A program made the translations under genes and the position numbers. Source: Cyclina sinensis (Eukaryota; Mollusca; Bivalvia; Venerida; Veneridae). From it: 64,000 nucleotides of DNA. Of the stretch, positions 1 to 15,100 are shown in pieces (position 1 is the first letter of the stretch; each line of letters opens with the position of its first letter). The stretch is taken from NCBI GenBank assembly GCA_012932295.1, contig JAAONU010000014.1, forward strand, positions 4,095,063 to 4,159,062, given 5' to 3'. The notes beneath the pieces were generated by a model. The model searched no databases, was not told the origin of the DNA, and was given only the letters and a program-made list of their open reading frames with translations.

Positions 1-165
1 AACCAGTCTATACTCTTCTCTGATTTCACGATCCACGATCACATTCGTGGTAATGATGCCACTGTAAGCAGGATAAATGATAAATGCCTCATCCTTGTTG
101 CCCTGTATGATGTTGTAAATTATGTCGGAATTTGGCCCATGGCTGTCAGCATCTGACGCCGTCAC
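1..165 (-). CDS. ds: Dachsous exon 15 (cut by window edge): EC21
   Basis: Residues 2164-2218 and onward. The acceptor is GATTTCAG|GTGACG in phase 0. It shows the calcium loop SDADSHGPN and the VDRE motif. The frame stays open to position 1, so the exon continues left of the window. Confidence 0.9.
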   Translation of the reverse strand, partial: MTASDADSHGPNSDIIYNIIQGNKDEAFIIYPAYSGIITTNVIVDREIREEYRLV

Positions 166-3100
166 CTGAAATCATGAAGAGTAATGTCATAATGTTTTTA
201 CAAGACATATTTTATCTCAACAAATGCTTTCGGCATGACATTTTACAAAGTTCGTCTTAGTTTTGAAGTTATAACAATTCAATCAAAGTACAAAATCAAG
301 TCCCTTTTAAAATTCACATTACAATTTATTAAATACTAACTTCTCGGTATAGAAAAACAAATCACCACCCACTTAATGCCTAGAAAGAGTGTTTTGAAGT
401 CAACAGTCTGCAGGTAAATTTACTGGAACATGTTATTATTTTAAGTGAATTTCTATTGACAGAAATCAATTAATTTCAGTCTATAATTTATATGACTATT
501 CAAAACAAGTTTTACTGCACCGACACTGATGATTTATAACATATAGCTGATCATACATGTCAGATATAACTTAAGAATTATTTTATGTACCTGCATGACA
601 TAAGTGAATCTTTCCTGTTCTTCATAAACCTTGGTCACATATTTATCTTGCGAGAACTTGGGAGCATTATCGTTGATGTCTATCAAGTTGATCCACACTG
701 TGGTGTAAGCAAATGTTTGGCCAGACATTGCAGAAATGATAAGTCTCATGTGGTGATATGCTTCATAATCTATTGGAGCAGGGTTCTGCACAGTGATTAA
801 CCCTGTTGAAAAGGAGAAAATCATATATTTTATAAAATACTTTCTCTTAAAATGATGTCAAGCATAATGGGCCTGAATGTTTGATCTCTGGTTTTAACAT
901 ATCATTTATACATATATATTTTTATTAACTATATATCATTTAGAAAATAGTTAATTTATCTCAAGCAAAGTCAGTAGCAGTAGTAGTAGTCAATTTATTC
1001 CTCCTTGCATTCATAAGAAATCTGATTTCAGAAAAAAATCAGAAATGAACAAAGACTTGCAAACAATTACTATCCTGAACAGGCAAAAAGACAGCAAAAC
1101 TTGTCACAAGCGTTGTGTAGAACCCTGACTCAGCATAAACAAGATTAATCATACCTTGTGAATCAATAAAGAAAGCATTATCATTATTGCCACTAGCAAA
1201 AGTGAAGGTGACATCCGATGGCTTGTTCTGCAGTTCAACTGTGATGACCCGACTTCCTTTACGAGCATGCTCATGTAAGGCTGAAGTGTAATTCTGCTCC
1301 TTGAAGAACAAGGTGTTACCTCCCCCTGTTCCAACTGTGATCTCAACAACTCCTGAAATCATATTTTTTAACAGTTTTTGAGAAACCTGATTGTCTGTGA
1401 ATATCTCAAACTAGTCAAAAAGAAACAATTATATCCTGGATCTTTATGTAAAATTAATATATATCCTTTTTGTTCGTACATATTTTTAAAACTATGACAA
1501 AAAACATTATATGTATGTAATTGCTTGAAAATGACAAGGATAATTTCACAATGACTCTTGAAAGAAGACATTCTTTTTATGCAGTTAATGTGTATACCTA
1601 GCACTAAAATGAATACTACAAATTTTGTAAGAATTCTGGAATGACTTGACATTTCAGCTTACCTGTTGAACTGAGGGGTGTATCCCCTCTGTCTGTGGCT
1701 ATCACCTTCAGGTTATGGTACCCAAGTGCACCTACACTGAGAACTTGTTTTGTCATGATATCCCCTGATGTTGAGTTGATCTTAAAATATTCTGAAGAAC
1801 TTTTCAATTTGTATGTGACCACACCATTTAATCCCGAGTCCTTGTCATCTGCATGAATGCTGAGAACCAGCATGTTTGCTCCGGTTCCCTGGGACACTTC
1901 CTTTCTGTACGGAACTTCCTGGAATACTGGAGCATTATCATTGATGTCACCAATGGTTACCTCAACTCGCACTTTCTCTGAACGCCGATCATACATCCCA
2001 CTATCACTGGCCAAAACATCAAATGAGTAACTCCTTTTCTTCTCTCGATCAAACGTTCTGAAGAGAGATAAATTTACGTAGTAACATGAATTTTTTTAAA
2101 TTCTCACTTGTATTAGAAAAATGTTTCTACTTGGTTTTCAGTTTTTTATATGCATCAATGTATATTTCCAATTACATTCATGCTAGTCAACATGGTCACT
2201 TTTTACAAATATGTCTTTTCGGAGGAAGTTTAAGTCAAAGAAAAAAAGAAAAGAAAACCTACCCTGTGGTTATAATTTCTCCAGACTCAGTGTTTATCTC
2301 AAACAAGCTAGTATCTGAATCATTGTGGAGAGAATATGTCACATTGCCATTTTCTTTGTCATCATCATCAGTTGCTGTAACCTTGACAACCAGTGTGCCA
2401 GGTGGGGCATTCTCAAATATAAGTTTTTCATACTTGGTTTTCTCAAACACCGGGTCATTGTCATTCTGGTCACTGACTGTTATATCAATCTGACAGGTGG
2501 TTGAGAACTGACCATCGCTGGCCACAATGGTCAGCAAGTACCTGGCCACTGCCTCTCTATCTAGTGCATGCTGTGTTGAGAGGACCCCAGTTTCAGAGTC
2601 GATGGCGAACTTTCCATCTGAGTTTCCAGCTATAAATAACAATAGACTTCATTTACTACAACAATGTAACATATGGAATTTCTATAAATAGCTCACTTGC
2701 ACTTTTTAAGTCGACCGAAAGCTACAAAAAGTTTACTTTTTACTGGGACTTACTAAGGCAGTTACAATTTACAACTCTCAAAAGTTTCTATTTCTGACAA
2801 AAATTAAGAAATTTTTGAAATTAGAAAACAGAGGCACTATCTAATCAAGTATGAAAGTAAAAAAACTTTTATTTGTAATTCTAAAAGTAAAATCAAAGAT
2901 AGTTTATATTCCGACACTTACCAACAATGCTGTATTTTATAACTGCATTCTCACCAACATCAGCATCATGAGCCACAAACGTATGTATAACTTCCTGTTC
3001 TTGGTTTTCCGGTATTGTGGCAAAGTACATGGTGTCTTTGAAGACTGGTGCGGAATCGTTTATGTCTGTTACATTTATAATCACTGTTGCTGTATCATAT

Positions 3101-6100
3101 TGTAGTGGGTAACCTGCATCTTGTACCAACACTGAAGTAAGAACACAAGTAGCAGTTATGCAAAAACATTTAATACAAAAGAAAAGAATGCTTGCAACAG
3201 TTCACTCTAGTGGACGGAGGTAAAATGCTTTTCTGTTATACATGTACATATGATAGAATTTTAATAATTTCACATCTAACTTGATGTATTTTTGGGTTGT
3301 TTTGGTTCATCACTGGAAAAAAACCACTGCTAAGAATACAGACATTCTATGGGCCATATACTGTAAGAAAACTATCACAAGTGGCATTAAGCCAGCACTG
3401 CCAATCTAGGTAGTTGAGACTGTTTCAATTAACTTCTGAACTGTTCATGGCTTTCACTTTTATATGCAATTAACAATGCATAAACTGCAGGATTTTCTTG
3501 TAAATTTTTGTCTGATTCAAATATTCAAGGATAATCACTGAATTTCTGTAGGAATGAGTGAAAGCAATTCTGATAAGAAATCATTTCATCAAGCATTGAA
3601 ATTGAAATCAGATTTTATTTAGAAATGCAAACAAGCTTAGAAATACACAAACAGATAAGTAATCTGTACCTGTGAAAACGTAAGAGCTCTTCTGTTCCCG
3701 ATCCAGACCATTGGTTGCTAGGGTAATCAATCCTCTCTCTTCATCAATCTCAAAGAAATTCTGGGCTATTCCTTGAGGAATCATGTAGGTCAGTTGTCCA
3801 TTCATTCCTGTTACACGACAAAAACAGATTAATGAATTTACATTTTACTTAAAATGGTTCAGGTTTGAAAATTAATACAGTTCACATTGCATAAAATATT
3901 GAGTCAGTATACTTTCATGCAATTCAAGTCTAAATGCAGTGTTTATTAGTGGATTTTAATAAAATGGGCATTGATCTTGAAAAATAAGGCACCTGGAGTT
4001 TGAAAGTAGTGAAAACATCTTTAAATAAGTATAAAAAGCTTATTCAAAAGCAGAAAACCTCAGTATGCAGTTTTTGTGTATTCACTTCAAGTGCCATTTC
4101 AGCCGCATCTTGCCCTTTTAAAGTGTCAACTGGTGACTGGTCACAGAGATAGATTTACGTGTGTTTACCTTCATCCTTGTCCATTGCAGAGACTCTTGTT
4201 ATAACAGCTCCAAAGTCAGCATTCTCTGTCACATTCACTTGATACACCGACTTAAGAAACTCAGGTGCATTGTCATTCACATCCGTTATGTGCACCACAA
4301 ATGTAATCTCAGATTCAAGGTACGGCATGCCGTGATCTCGTGCATTGATTCTCAGTGAGTACGTATTGACTGATTCACGGTCCAGGGTAGAAGCAACCGT
4401 TAGAACACCTGGTATATAATCACATTGAAGTTTAGCTTTTTTCTCAATGTACAAGTAAACTGTGTTTGCAGATCATAGAAAAATATTTAAATTTTACACA
4501 CGGGTTAAAATTACTTTTGTTTAAGCATGATATAACATTATAATTATAATGGTCCCTTAAGAAGAAAATCTGATGTAAAAAATTCTAATACACAAAAGTA
4601 ATTATTTCAATTATTACAAAGTTAAGCATTCTTAAGAGAATTCATTTATAATGAATATCCTACATGTAAAACATTTAACTGAAAAATAAAACAAGTGCGA
4701 TCAGTGATCACATGTGTCACCTAATGATAGCCAATTTAACAGTAGTATTGAGAGGTGATTGGACAGTTCCTGTAAAGTTAGGATGAAATTGCACCAGTAG
4801 ATTCTGAGGAGTAGTCCGGACAAGTTTTGTGATGGATGGACGGACAAACAGACGATAGAGAAGTGATCCCAATATGTCGCGGCTACTTCGTAGCAGGCGA
4901 CACAAAAATGCATACCTGATGTCTGATCAATCCGAAAGGCATTGTTAACATTTCCTGTCTTGATAGAATAACTTATCTCATTATTTCCACTTCTGTTGAC
5001 ATTTCCGTCAACGTCTGTAGCAATGATGGATGCCACTCTATAGCCAACAGGTTCATCTTCACGCACTTCAATTGGTTTGTAACTCTGGAACAATGGTGCA
5101 TTGTCATTTACATCTGCAACTTGAATAACAACTGTCCATGTTGTAAATAGCTGCGTTGCTGGTGTAGGAGCCTGATCAATTGCTTTGATTATCAGTGTCA
5201 CAACTGTAACTTGCTCATAGTCCACAGTTTTGGCTACAGACAGTTTGCCTGAATATGGATCTATTTCAAATAACTTCATATCAGGTGATGAGTTAATTAT
5301 TTCATATTTAACAGTCCCATTAATACCCGAGTCTGCATCAGTAGCTGTGAACTTATGTACGACTGTCAATACTGGAGTATTCTCCCGAACTGTAAGGATA
5401 ACTGGATCTTGTTCAAATACTGGAGGATTGTCATTTGTGTCAATAACATGTATCTTAATGGTAATTACACTACTTTTTGGATTATAAACACTGTTGTCGA
5501 TAGCTTTAATTCCTACATCATGTGATGATGATTCCTCATAATCAATCTCTCTGATAGTATAAATGGCACCAGTATCTCTATCAACGGCAAACTAGTCCAA
5601 AATGATTTCCTGCTATGATGTAATAAGAGACACGTCCATTTTCACCACCATCACGGTCATATGCTTCAACTTTACCAACAGTTGTTCCCGTTGGTGTATT
5701 CTCCACTACATAAAATGTAACATTGGCACTTTGTGAGAATATCGGGCCTTCATCATTCAAATCATTTACATTTATTGTAAAGGACTTGAATGCAGAACGT
5801 GGAGGTGAACCCATGTCTGTGGCAACTACTCTAAACTTGTACGAGTTCTTTACTTCATAATCTAGCACCTCTTTTGTCTTAATCCAGCCAGAAAATGGAT
5901 GAATATCAAAATACTTCAAGGCATCTGGGTCCCCATCTATAAAAAGAAATGGAAATTTCCATACAGAATTAAAAAAACAAAACAAAACAATAGATCTTTA
6001 AAGTGTAAAACTTCGAGCAATGAATATCTTATCTTCCCCTAGTGCTACACTAGACACTTTACTATCTATCTTGAATATGTATACATTCAAAGTAAACAAA

Positions 6101-9100
6101 TGGCTGAATAGAGTACAATAATATAATACAATACAGGTTACCCACCAAACAATAAACTTCTATTACCTTAATGTTTACTTAGCACTTCATTTTAACAGTT
6201 ATCTTCTGAAAACTCAATGGTATGTTAAGACTAAATGCATTTTAAAAGATTGCAAAATGTTAATATTAAACTTATTCAGAGTTACGGTTTTTTTACCTTG
6301 TGCCAGACTAAATGTTATCGTTCCATTGTCACCAGCATCTGGATCACGAGCAACAATTTGGACCACACGTACCCCTTTGGACTGATTCTCATCAACTTGT
6401 TCAGTAAACTGGGAGTTCTGTATAACAGGATCATGGTCGTTAATATCAGTCACAGTAACTGTGACTCTGACTGTCGTCTGCTGCACTGGCAATCCCGCAT
6501 CTTGTACAGTAACTTCAATATCATAACTCTGGGTTAACTCCCTGTCAAGGGATCTTGTTGTACGTATTATTCCTTCATTAGAAATAGAGAAATCATTTTG
6601 TGCGGAGCCGAAATCATACTGAAGAATGGCATTATTTCCACTGTCATTGTCTGTTGCTTTAACAGTACCTACTATTTGTCCAGATGTTTGACTTTCTTCG
6701 ATGAAAAAGTGGTATTCAGTCTGAGAGAAAACTGGTGCATTATCATTGTAATCGTCAACATATATCACAATTTCAGCAGTTGCAGACAAAGATGGCTGCC
6801 CATTGTCTTTTGCTTTCACTGTTAATGTGTATTTTGCTTGCTCTTCCCTATCAACTTGACTTTTTAAGTAAACAAACCCTTCTTTTGGGAATATTTTAAA
6901 TTTCGATGAAAATTCCGAGTCTATCAAACTGAAGGAAATTCTACCATTCTCACCACTGTCAGCATCTGTCGCAATAACTTGTCCAAACTTATGTCCTGCA
7001 TCAGCTGATTCAGAAACATGGAATGTGAAAACACTGCTATTGAACTTTGGAGCATTATCATTAGCATCCTGCACATTTACATGTAGTGTCATGCTGGAAC
7101 TTAGTCGTTTCTGTAATCCTTGGTCTGTCGCTACTATAACGAGTTCATGCTGGGTGGCAAGCTCATAGTCCAGGTTGGCTTGAGAGGCAAGATGAATCTC
7201 CCCACTTGTTGCATCAATGGTGAACAGATTTTTAGGGTTCTGTTTCAAATTATACCTTACTTCTCCATTGCCATTTTCTCGACTGTCCTTGTCTGATGCG
7301 TGTGCCGAATAGATGGTTGCAGAGGAGCCGATTCCCTCAGAAACTGATACTGTCACATGACTACTGCTGAACTGAGGAACATTGTCATTAACATCCTTGA
7401 CAGTAACATTCACCTGAAAACAAAATTTCTCTTAATTAAGCCACATTTATGCTCAACAAGGTTATAATAAACAGTCTGCATAAATAATTTGCAAGTATTT
7501 CATTCATTACTTTTCAAATGATATTTTACTTTTAAAGGGATACTGAAAGTAAGTTACATTTTGTAAAGACTTAAAAAAAACTTGGACAATATCATTTTTT
7601 AGTATTTTGTAATGCCTTTTCTGTTGAAATAATGATCTTTTGTAAGGTTCTGTGGCAAGATTGTACTGTCTTATTCATTACATCTATTTAACTTTCTTAA
7701 TTTGCTCAACTGAAACTGAGGGCAGAGTCAATCAAATAAGCCTTAATTGCTTCCAGAAGAGATATAAAAATGAGAATAGTTAGCCATTTAATTTACCTGT
7801 GTTGTGCCATAAAGTGGTGTACTGCCAATATCAGCTGTTATACCCAGGATAAGGAATGGATATTCATCATGGTCCAGCTGCCTGGCTGTACGGATGGTCC
7901 CAGTGTCTTGATCTATCTTAAAGAATGAATTCCTATCCCCAGTGGATATGGTGTATCTGATACCTAAATACACAGAAAAGTCATAGTACTGCACTGTATA
8001 AATATTTAGAACATTTTAAATTACCACTTGTAAAATATCTGATAATCATACTCCTTATTATTCAACACCCCATCTTAGGTTCTACAAAACCTTTCACCTT
8101 AAAACATTCAACAGTCACTTAATCTTCAGTTATCTAGATAAAAGACATTTCTAACTTGTAATACCTCACAAAAACTTTTTGCATTATTCAACGACAGAAC
8201 TTCCACAAAGCATTACCTTCAAATATTACAAAATAAATAAAACATCCCACATTTTAAGACGTCAATTTCTTACTTTACTGAGCCTTCTTTTAAAGTTTAA
8301 AAAGATTTCACATCAGAACAGTATAATCCTTGAAATTTTAAAATAACGGTAAAATACCTTCAGGGCTACCAGTGTAGGTGGCTCTCACTGTCCCGACAAA
8401 AGCATTAGTGAAAGCCTCTTCTGATATGGTAAACCGATATACACGCTGATCAAATATTGGTGGGTTGGATCCCGGACCATGTAACACTGATATATACTTC
8501 AGCCCGCTGTAACGCCCTCTGTCCACCACCATCTTGCGCATCAATCACCAGACGGTACACATGTTCACCAACAGCAAGACTCTTGTCCAAATATATTGTA
8601 CCTGTTATAATATGAAAAGAAATTTTCTGAAATAAACTTTCTAGAATTTTCCAGAACTATTTGCAATGAAATATTTAAAATATTATTAACAAAGGGTACT
8701 GAAGTAAGACTTTGGCTGCAATTTTCTATACCTATTTTACACCCAACTCTCTCACTTGCTTGTAAAACCACTATCATGTCAAAACACAGCTATTATCTCT
8801 AAACTGCATAAAGTTTATCTTTCATTCTAGTTTCTTTGAAACTAATCAAAGTCTCATCCACAACATGATATCATAATTTCAACAGTGTGATCAGGGTTTC
8901 GCTTTGAACATCAAAATATCAATACCAGTCTCTGAATCAATTCGGAACTTTCCATCTGCGTTTCCAGAAGCAATACTGTATGTGATTTCACCATACTGTC
9001 CTGAGTCACTATCACTAGCCTGTACTGTGATAATAGCTGACCCTGGCTGAGAGCTGTCTTGAATATTCATACTGTAGTTTCGAGGATAGAACTCGGGGTA

Positions 9101-12100
9101 ATTATCATTAATATCCATCACTGTGATCCTTATGTTAGCAGTTGTTGCAAAACCTCCTGAAAATTGCAAGTACAATTGGCATCTCTGTTTAAACTGATTC
9201 AAATATTGAATGGAGATGACCTATACATGCGTGACCAGTATACAATGTACATCACTAGAAATGTCTTCAAAGCTTTGAAGATGAAAATTTTTTAGCATAG
9301 CTGTCTAACCAATCTTTGGCTTATTTAAACGACCAGTAATTTAAAAATTTATGAAAAACAATGTAATAATGTCAAATGAATACTTAGTGTAACCCTATCA
9401 TAAACTGTGCAAAAATGATGATAACTTATAATTTCTAGGTACTCATTATTCGTTACAATGTTAAAATTCTGACTGTGTCAACTGTGCAGACTATGATATA
9501 TAAAAGTTATAAAGTTAACATATAGACATTACCTGTATCAGTGGCCACCACAGCAAATTCATACAGGTCATGGGTCTCATGATCAAGGTTATTCTTCACA
9601 CAGATCTGTCCTGTCATCTCCTTGATAGTAAACCAGTCTGACCAAGGCCCTGGTGGTATACTGTATGAAATATGCCCATTCACACCACAGTCTGGGTCCA
9701 CAGCATTCACCTAGAATATAAATAAACATACTTTTAATACTGTTTCATCAAATGGATTCAATCTGGTTATATTTAAGCATTAACTAACATTTAAGTTCGG
9801 TGCTGCAGGTTGCCCCTACTATGAACAGACACAGAACATTTTCAGTAAAGATAATAATAATATGCACTATTGCATGCAATCATTTATTTAATATCAAGGC
9901 TAAGAAAGAAAGAAAGTAAGAAGAAAGAAAGAAAAGAATGAAATGAATGAATGAATGAATGAATGAATGAATGAATGAATGAATGAATGAATGAATGAAT
10001 GAATGAAAATATGACAGTATCCAAGAATCATGATGGGTGAGAAGATGAGATTAGCAAACCCAATACAGGACAAGGGCAAAGAATGATTTTTCTCCTCATA
10101 CTATCGGCTATCATCTTGCTAACATCAGACAGGTGAGAGAAGACTAACTTACTTCATAAATCAGTGGGAAAAAAACACTATTTCTGACAGCAATATTCAT
10201 AGCCAACTATGCATAAATTCTCAGCTTTCTGTTAAAGAATTTGTAAATTAATTTCAAAAACCTTGATACTACTAAATGGAAATAAGATAACATAGGAAGT
10301 AACAAAATAATGATTTTGTCCTGTCGGTTATGCATCTAAATGAGTTCTAATTTTGTTACATAAAACTGTTATCAAAGCAACTGTACAGGACCACATACAG
10401 TTTCATACTGGTATCGCACTCGAGTTTCAAATATCTGAAATAAAGAGGACTGTCTCTTATGATCTCTTTTGTTATATTTTCTTTTAAAATTAAACAAAAT
10501 TCAAAAACTGTTAATTTTTCTAATTTATCTGATACTGCAATGATCTTATCATGTAACACTGCATTCTTAAATTAACCGAACAAACTTTTCATGGACCCAA
10601 TGAATCAATTAGTATTCCAAGACTATACTTAACGAGCAGTTGTTAAATTTCACTAGTTTTCAGAATCAAGAAGTACAAGAGAGCAAAGTGAATTGAGGCT
10701 GCAATGTAAATGTTATGTCTTGACAATGACAAGATCTCTTATTTTCTACAAAATGTACAATATGATAACTTGTAGAGATCATCTTAAACTAATTAAGTAG
10801 CCCTCTAATTATCTCCCTTGAAACAGATTAAGTGCACTCATCAGCCACTAGAGGTCAAAAGAGCAGGTTGTGAGGTCAACAAGTCACATGATCACTCAGG
10901 TGTTCACAGGTGGGGTGTGACGCTTGTATCCTGAGGTAAATCAATTGGAAATACTGGACAATGGTAATCAAGCCATGTCTGAATTGCTGTGCAGTGGAAC
11001 ATTTCAATGTCATGTGGTGTACATCAATTCAATACCATTTAAAAATATGAAAATAATTGATAAAGTTTCAACAAAACCATACTGAGTTTCTTTTAAACTG
11101 TATATATGATACTGTCAACTATTGACAACTTTAGGGTCAACTGTCCTTAAACAATTGCAAAAAGACATGTTCTCGTCACCGAGTTTATTTTTCCATACTG
11201 ACAGCCAGCAGTAATAAATGAAAACTAATTTCAAAACCTTATAAAGTGACCTATGGAAATGCAACATAATCCTCAACAAAATAAACTGCACTCAATTTTA
11301 ATGTGGAAACAAATAAATCTTGCTGTGTTCTGATTTATTCGCCACAGGACGGCATCTTGTCCTAATGTCTTATCTAACAAAGTAGAAGCTTTAGATAAAA
11401 TATGTGCAAAATACAAATAAAATCGTATCATAAACTACACTGAAATGTTTACTGTTCGAAGACTGTAAAACTCGGATAACTTAAGTCATAAATTCTCTTA
11501 TTGTTTCAAAATGTATATATCATGTATTCTTAGTTTTTATATATCTAACAGGTGGATGTATTAGTTTAAAATCAATTTTTGTTTATTTGCTTAGAAATCA
11601 TGTACTGCACTGAATACAAGTGTCTTTTTTGTGTCTAATAGAAACACTCCTTTTATGTAACTGTTCTGCCAATGTTTGAAATAAATAGTCATGCCAGCAG
11701 ATCTGGTGACATATAAGAGACATATCTGTATGACCTGAAGATCTGTACTGACCTATGTTTACAACATGCCAGCTGCCAGAAACGAATATATATGGCACAA
11801 ACTGTAAAGAATATTACCATATCAAAACTGGATGGAAAACTTCCTAACAATTAATCAATGAGACAAGTACATAGATAGGTGTCATGGCTGACACTCTTTC
11901 CACCAAAAATCGGTATTTCTGTGACAGATCTGACGACACCTGTCTTAATGTAGATTTTGTCAATATTTTATCAAACTAATATAAATACCATTCTCAAACA
12001 CTGAAATAAAGATATCAAAAAGTTTATGGCCCTGTTTTTCCATTTTATTACCGCCAAGATCCAAGATCGGTATTTTTACAAGTTTCTATGTGCTCAATCA

Positions 12101-15100
12101 TATGCTTGATGGATGGTATTTTATTTCGAAATGCATCATCAACCATAGCAAACTGTTAAGATGATGAAAAAATATACTATACATTACTTAAAGGCTTAAT
12201 GGGATTTTTTTTTTTTTGCCTGAGCAAGTTCTGCCTGTCTCATGTATTCTATATAATATTTTTCTTGGTTATAATATGAAAAAAAAAATGCAAGCTCTTT
12301 TGATTGATAAACTACACTCAAGAAAGTAACAGTCAAACTCTAAATTTGTTTTGTCCAGCTGAAGTTCATTAAAAACTTTGCAGGTTAAACACAAGGCAAC
12401 TGAAATATCACTAACATGATCTTCAGAATGATAGTTTTGTCATGTGTTAAAGCAATAAAAAATGTTTTCTTTTCCAATTCAGTAAAACATTTTTCATAAC
12501 TGAAGGATAAATTATTTTAAAAACACCTATTAAAAGCCCTGTTAGACCAATTCATGATGATAGAAGATAAGACCTTTTGACATATCAAGGCAGTTAGTAA
12601 GTTAATATTCTATGTAACGCATGGTAATATTAAACCATAATGATATTAATCAAAGCCTCTCAATTTTAGTTCTTATAAACCTTATTACAATTATAAATAT
12701 AGATGTCTTTGACCTTGTGCATTAATTAAATAATTTAACAGCAATCCTGTCGATCAAATAAAAAATAAAATTTCAAGTCATCTTTTCATAGTAAAGTCAT
12801 TATTGCCACTTCCAACGAAACCACAAAATTTGCTGATTTTTAATATATAGATATTCTGTCAATGTAATGGTTTTAATTCATAACTGACTGAAGGGAAAAA
12901 TTCCCAGATTAAATTCTTTTACAATCTTGAAGGACTTACAGTATTTTTTTTCTACAGGTGTGACCTAAATGTATTTCAATATCACTACTTGATAGTTTAC
13001 ATTATAATTAAGGGTAAATATATTAAGATAAAAATAATGTAAAAATCCTGGGAAAATAACTCTAAGTAAAACACTTGTAAAATTATATTTGAATAGCTGT
13101 GTTTTCTCTAGAAAGTAAGTCAGAATAAAAATTCAAAAATATCTATAAGGACTTTTGTCATAAAAGTCAATGAAAAGTATTGAAACCAAAACAAAAGATC
13201 ATTCTGAAGGATAATAAATGGCAAATCAGGGGACATAAACCTTGCCAGAACTGGCTCACACTTGGCACAAATCCCTGCAAATCAAATTAAGGGAAATAAA
13301 TGAGCAATGTTTAGGGAAATTTCTGAGAAAAACAGTGATAATCTTTGCCATGATCCATAACATTAATTTAATTCTTGAGATGAGCTGCCATTAATTTCAC
13401 TGGCTTCTGAAAACAATAGAATTTTTCTGCAACACAGCTTTCCTGAAAGTCTTCAATAATTTCCACCACTGGATCAGGGAGGTGTACGGTCAAACCTGAT
13501 TTAACACGACATACAGAAAAGCTAGCTGTTCAGACTTTAAAAAGGGAAATTCTCAGTGCAGCTTTAACTGTATGACATTGACAATAATGTCTTCCCTCAA
13601 ATGATCTCCGAGATCACAAGTCTGATTCTATCTCAAAGTTAAACTGTTTCAAACATTACCTTACTATTTTTTCTTAAGAAATTGCTATTTCTCAGAATCA
13701 GTAAAAGCACTTGCCTTAAAGTCATTTAAAACACTCACTGTTTTTACAGAAATTGTTGTCATCTTTTTCAAAATTCTTGACAGCTTTCCAGACAAAGAGT
13801 TGTTAATGATATCATTAAAGCACAAACTAAAACACAAATGCAAATACGAAGTATAGACGTGCAAAAACTGGAAGTCCCCAGTTCCAACTGAAGTCAGAAG
13901 AAACAAATGAGTTTGGCGACCGAAAGCCGTTCTGGAAGGCTAATGGAAATTCTTTGAAAAAAAGACAAATTCCCAATTCAAAAACAATGTCTCTTATGTG
14001 CCAATACAGGCTGTAAAATAATTTCTATGAAATCTCACAGGGATACGAAAAACAAAGCTAAAACATCAAACATTCTACATTTAATGAGTTCGGGTGAAAC
14101 TAAATACTTCACATCAGTCAAAATAATCAAATTTTCCTGGAACTTTCATACTGCAGTGGTGAAAAAGACATTTTTTCTTTTTGACAGCTGCCATAGGGAT
14201 GTATGAACAGTACTTAAATAGTATTTTTTCTTTCCCTTTTTAAGTTGTTTATTAATACATAGAGACAACTGTAAAGGGGGAGGGGGGAGGTGCAAGTGGC
14301 TGGTTCCCAACATATTTCAATGTGTGCAGACCTTACTGAATCAAAACTAAATGCTATAATGAAGATGTCAAAAACAAAGTTCTGCTAGAGATAACTACTG
14401 CTTAGAGCTAAGAAATGAAATATTTGCTAATGAAAACATTTGCTGCACATTATACATACTCCATAAAAACCCAATCAGGAAAATTAAATTAATGTGAGTT
14501 TGGTGATAAAACTGCCTCTGCACAAGATGTTTCTGTCATATTATGCTGCCAAAAAATGCAATCTGCAAAAAGATATCATGAACATAAAAGTTATGTAAGT
14601 TCAGAGAAAAACTGCACACTTGGATTGCGGAAGACAGCTGGCAAAGCTTAGGGAAATCTCCAGAATCTCTAAGGATCACCCGTTCTTCAAATGAGCAGAA
14701 AAAAATCAGGGAATCTCATCAAGCGAGATAATAAACACTATAAGAGAACCCTGAAGTTGTGTAATTTGCAGAATTATTTTGTAAAAACACATGAAAAGCA
14801 TTACAGCCTGTTAAAAGTTTCAGATGAGATCTTACAAAGTACCAGCTTAAATTGATAAGGTTTTGTAACTTTGCCATTGGTTACAGCTGATAAGCTATAG
14901 GCCTGGAGAAAACAGTCAGGAGAATTTCTCATAAAGAGGGAGACTGTCTGAAACAGCCTGTTAATAGAAGAATGATTACATTTCACAATGTGTGAAAAGC
15001 ATCAATGTAATTACTAGAAGAATTATCCAAACAGTTGAAGAATAGAACAAATGATCTCGTAAATTTTTACGCAAATGGTCTAATTCATTCCAGTTACCCT

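Larger units (their letters stand above)
166..9532 (-). other. ds: Introns 2-14 of the Dachsous gene
   Basis: Introns lie at 166-590, 803-1154, 1353-1662, 2058-2262, 2630-2921, 3132-3669, 3808-4168, 4409-4915, 5937-6296, 7414-7796, 7964-8357, 8602-8925 and 9157-9532. All are GT-AG, 205 to 538 bp, AT-rich and without further coding signal. Most interrupt in phase 1. Only the 4409-4915 intron holds a recognisable repeat. Confidence 0.85.

Noticed and set aside
1..9710. Treating each cadherin open frame as a separate gene
   Set aside because: Splice phases and repeat order join them into one Dachsous gene.
9902..10007. A CRISPR array or structured repeat system
   Set aside because: It is a simple tetranucleotide microsatellite in an animal intron.
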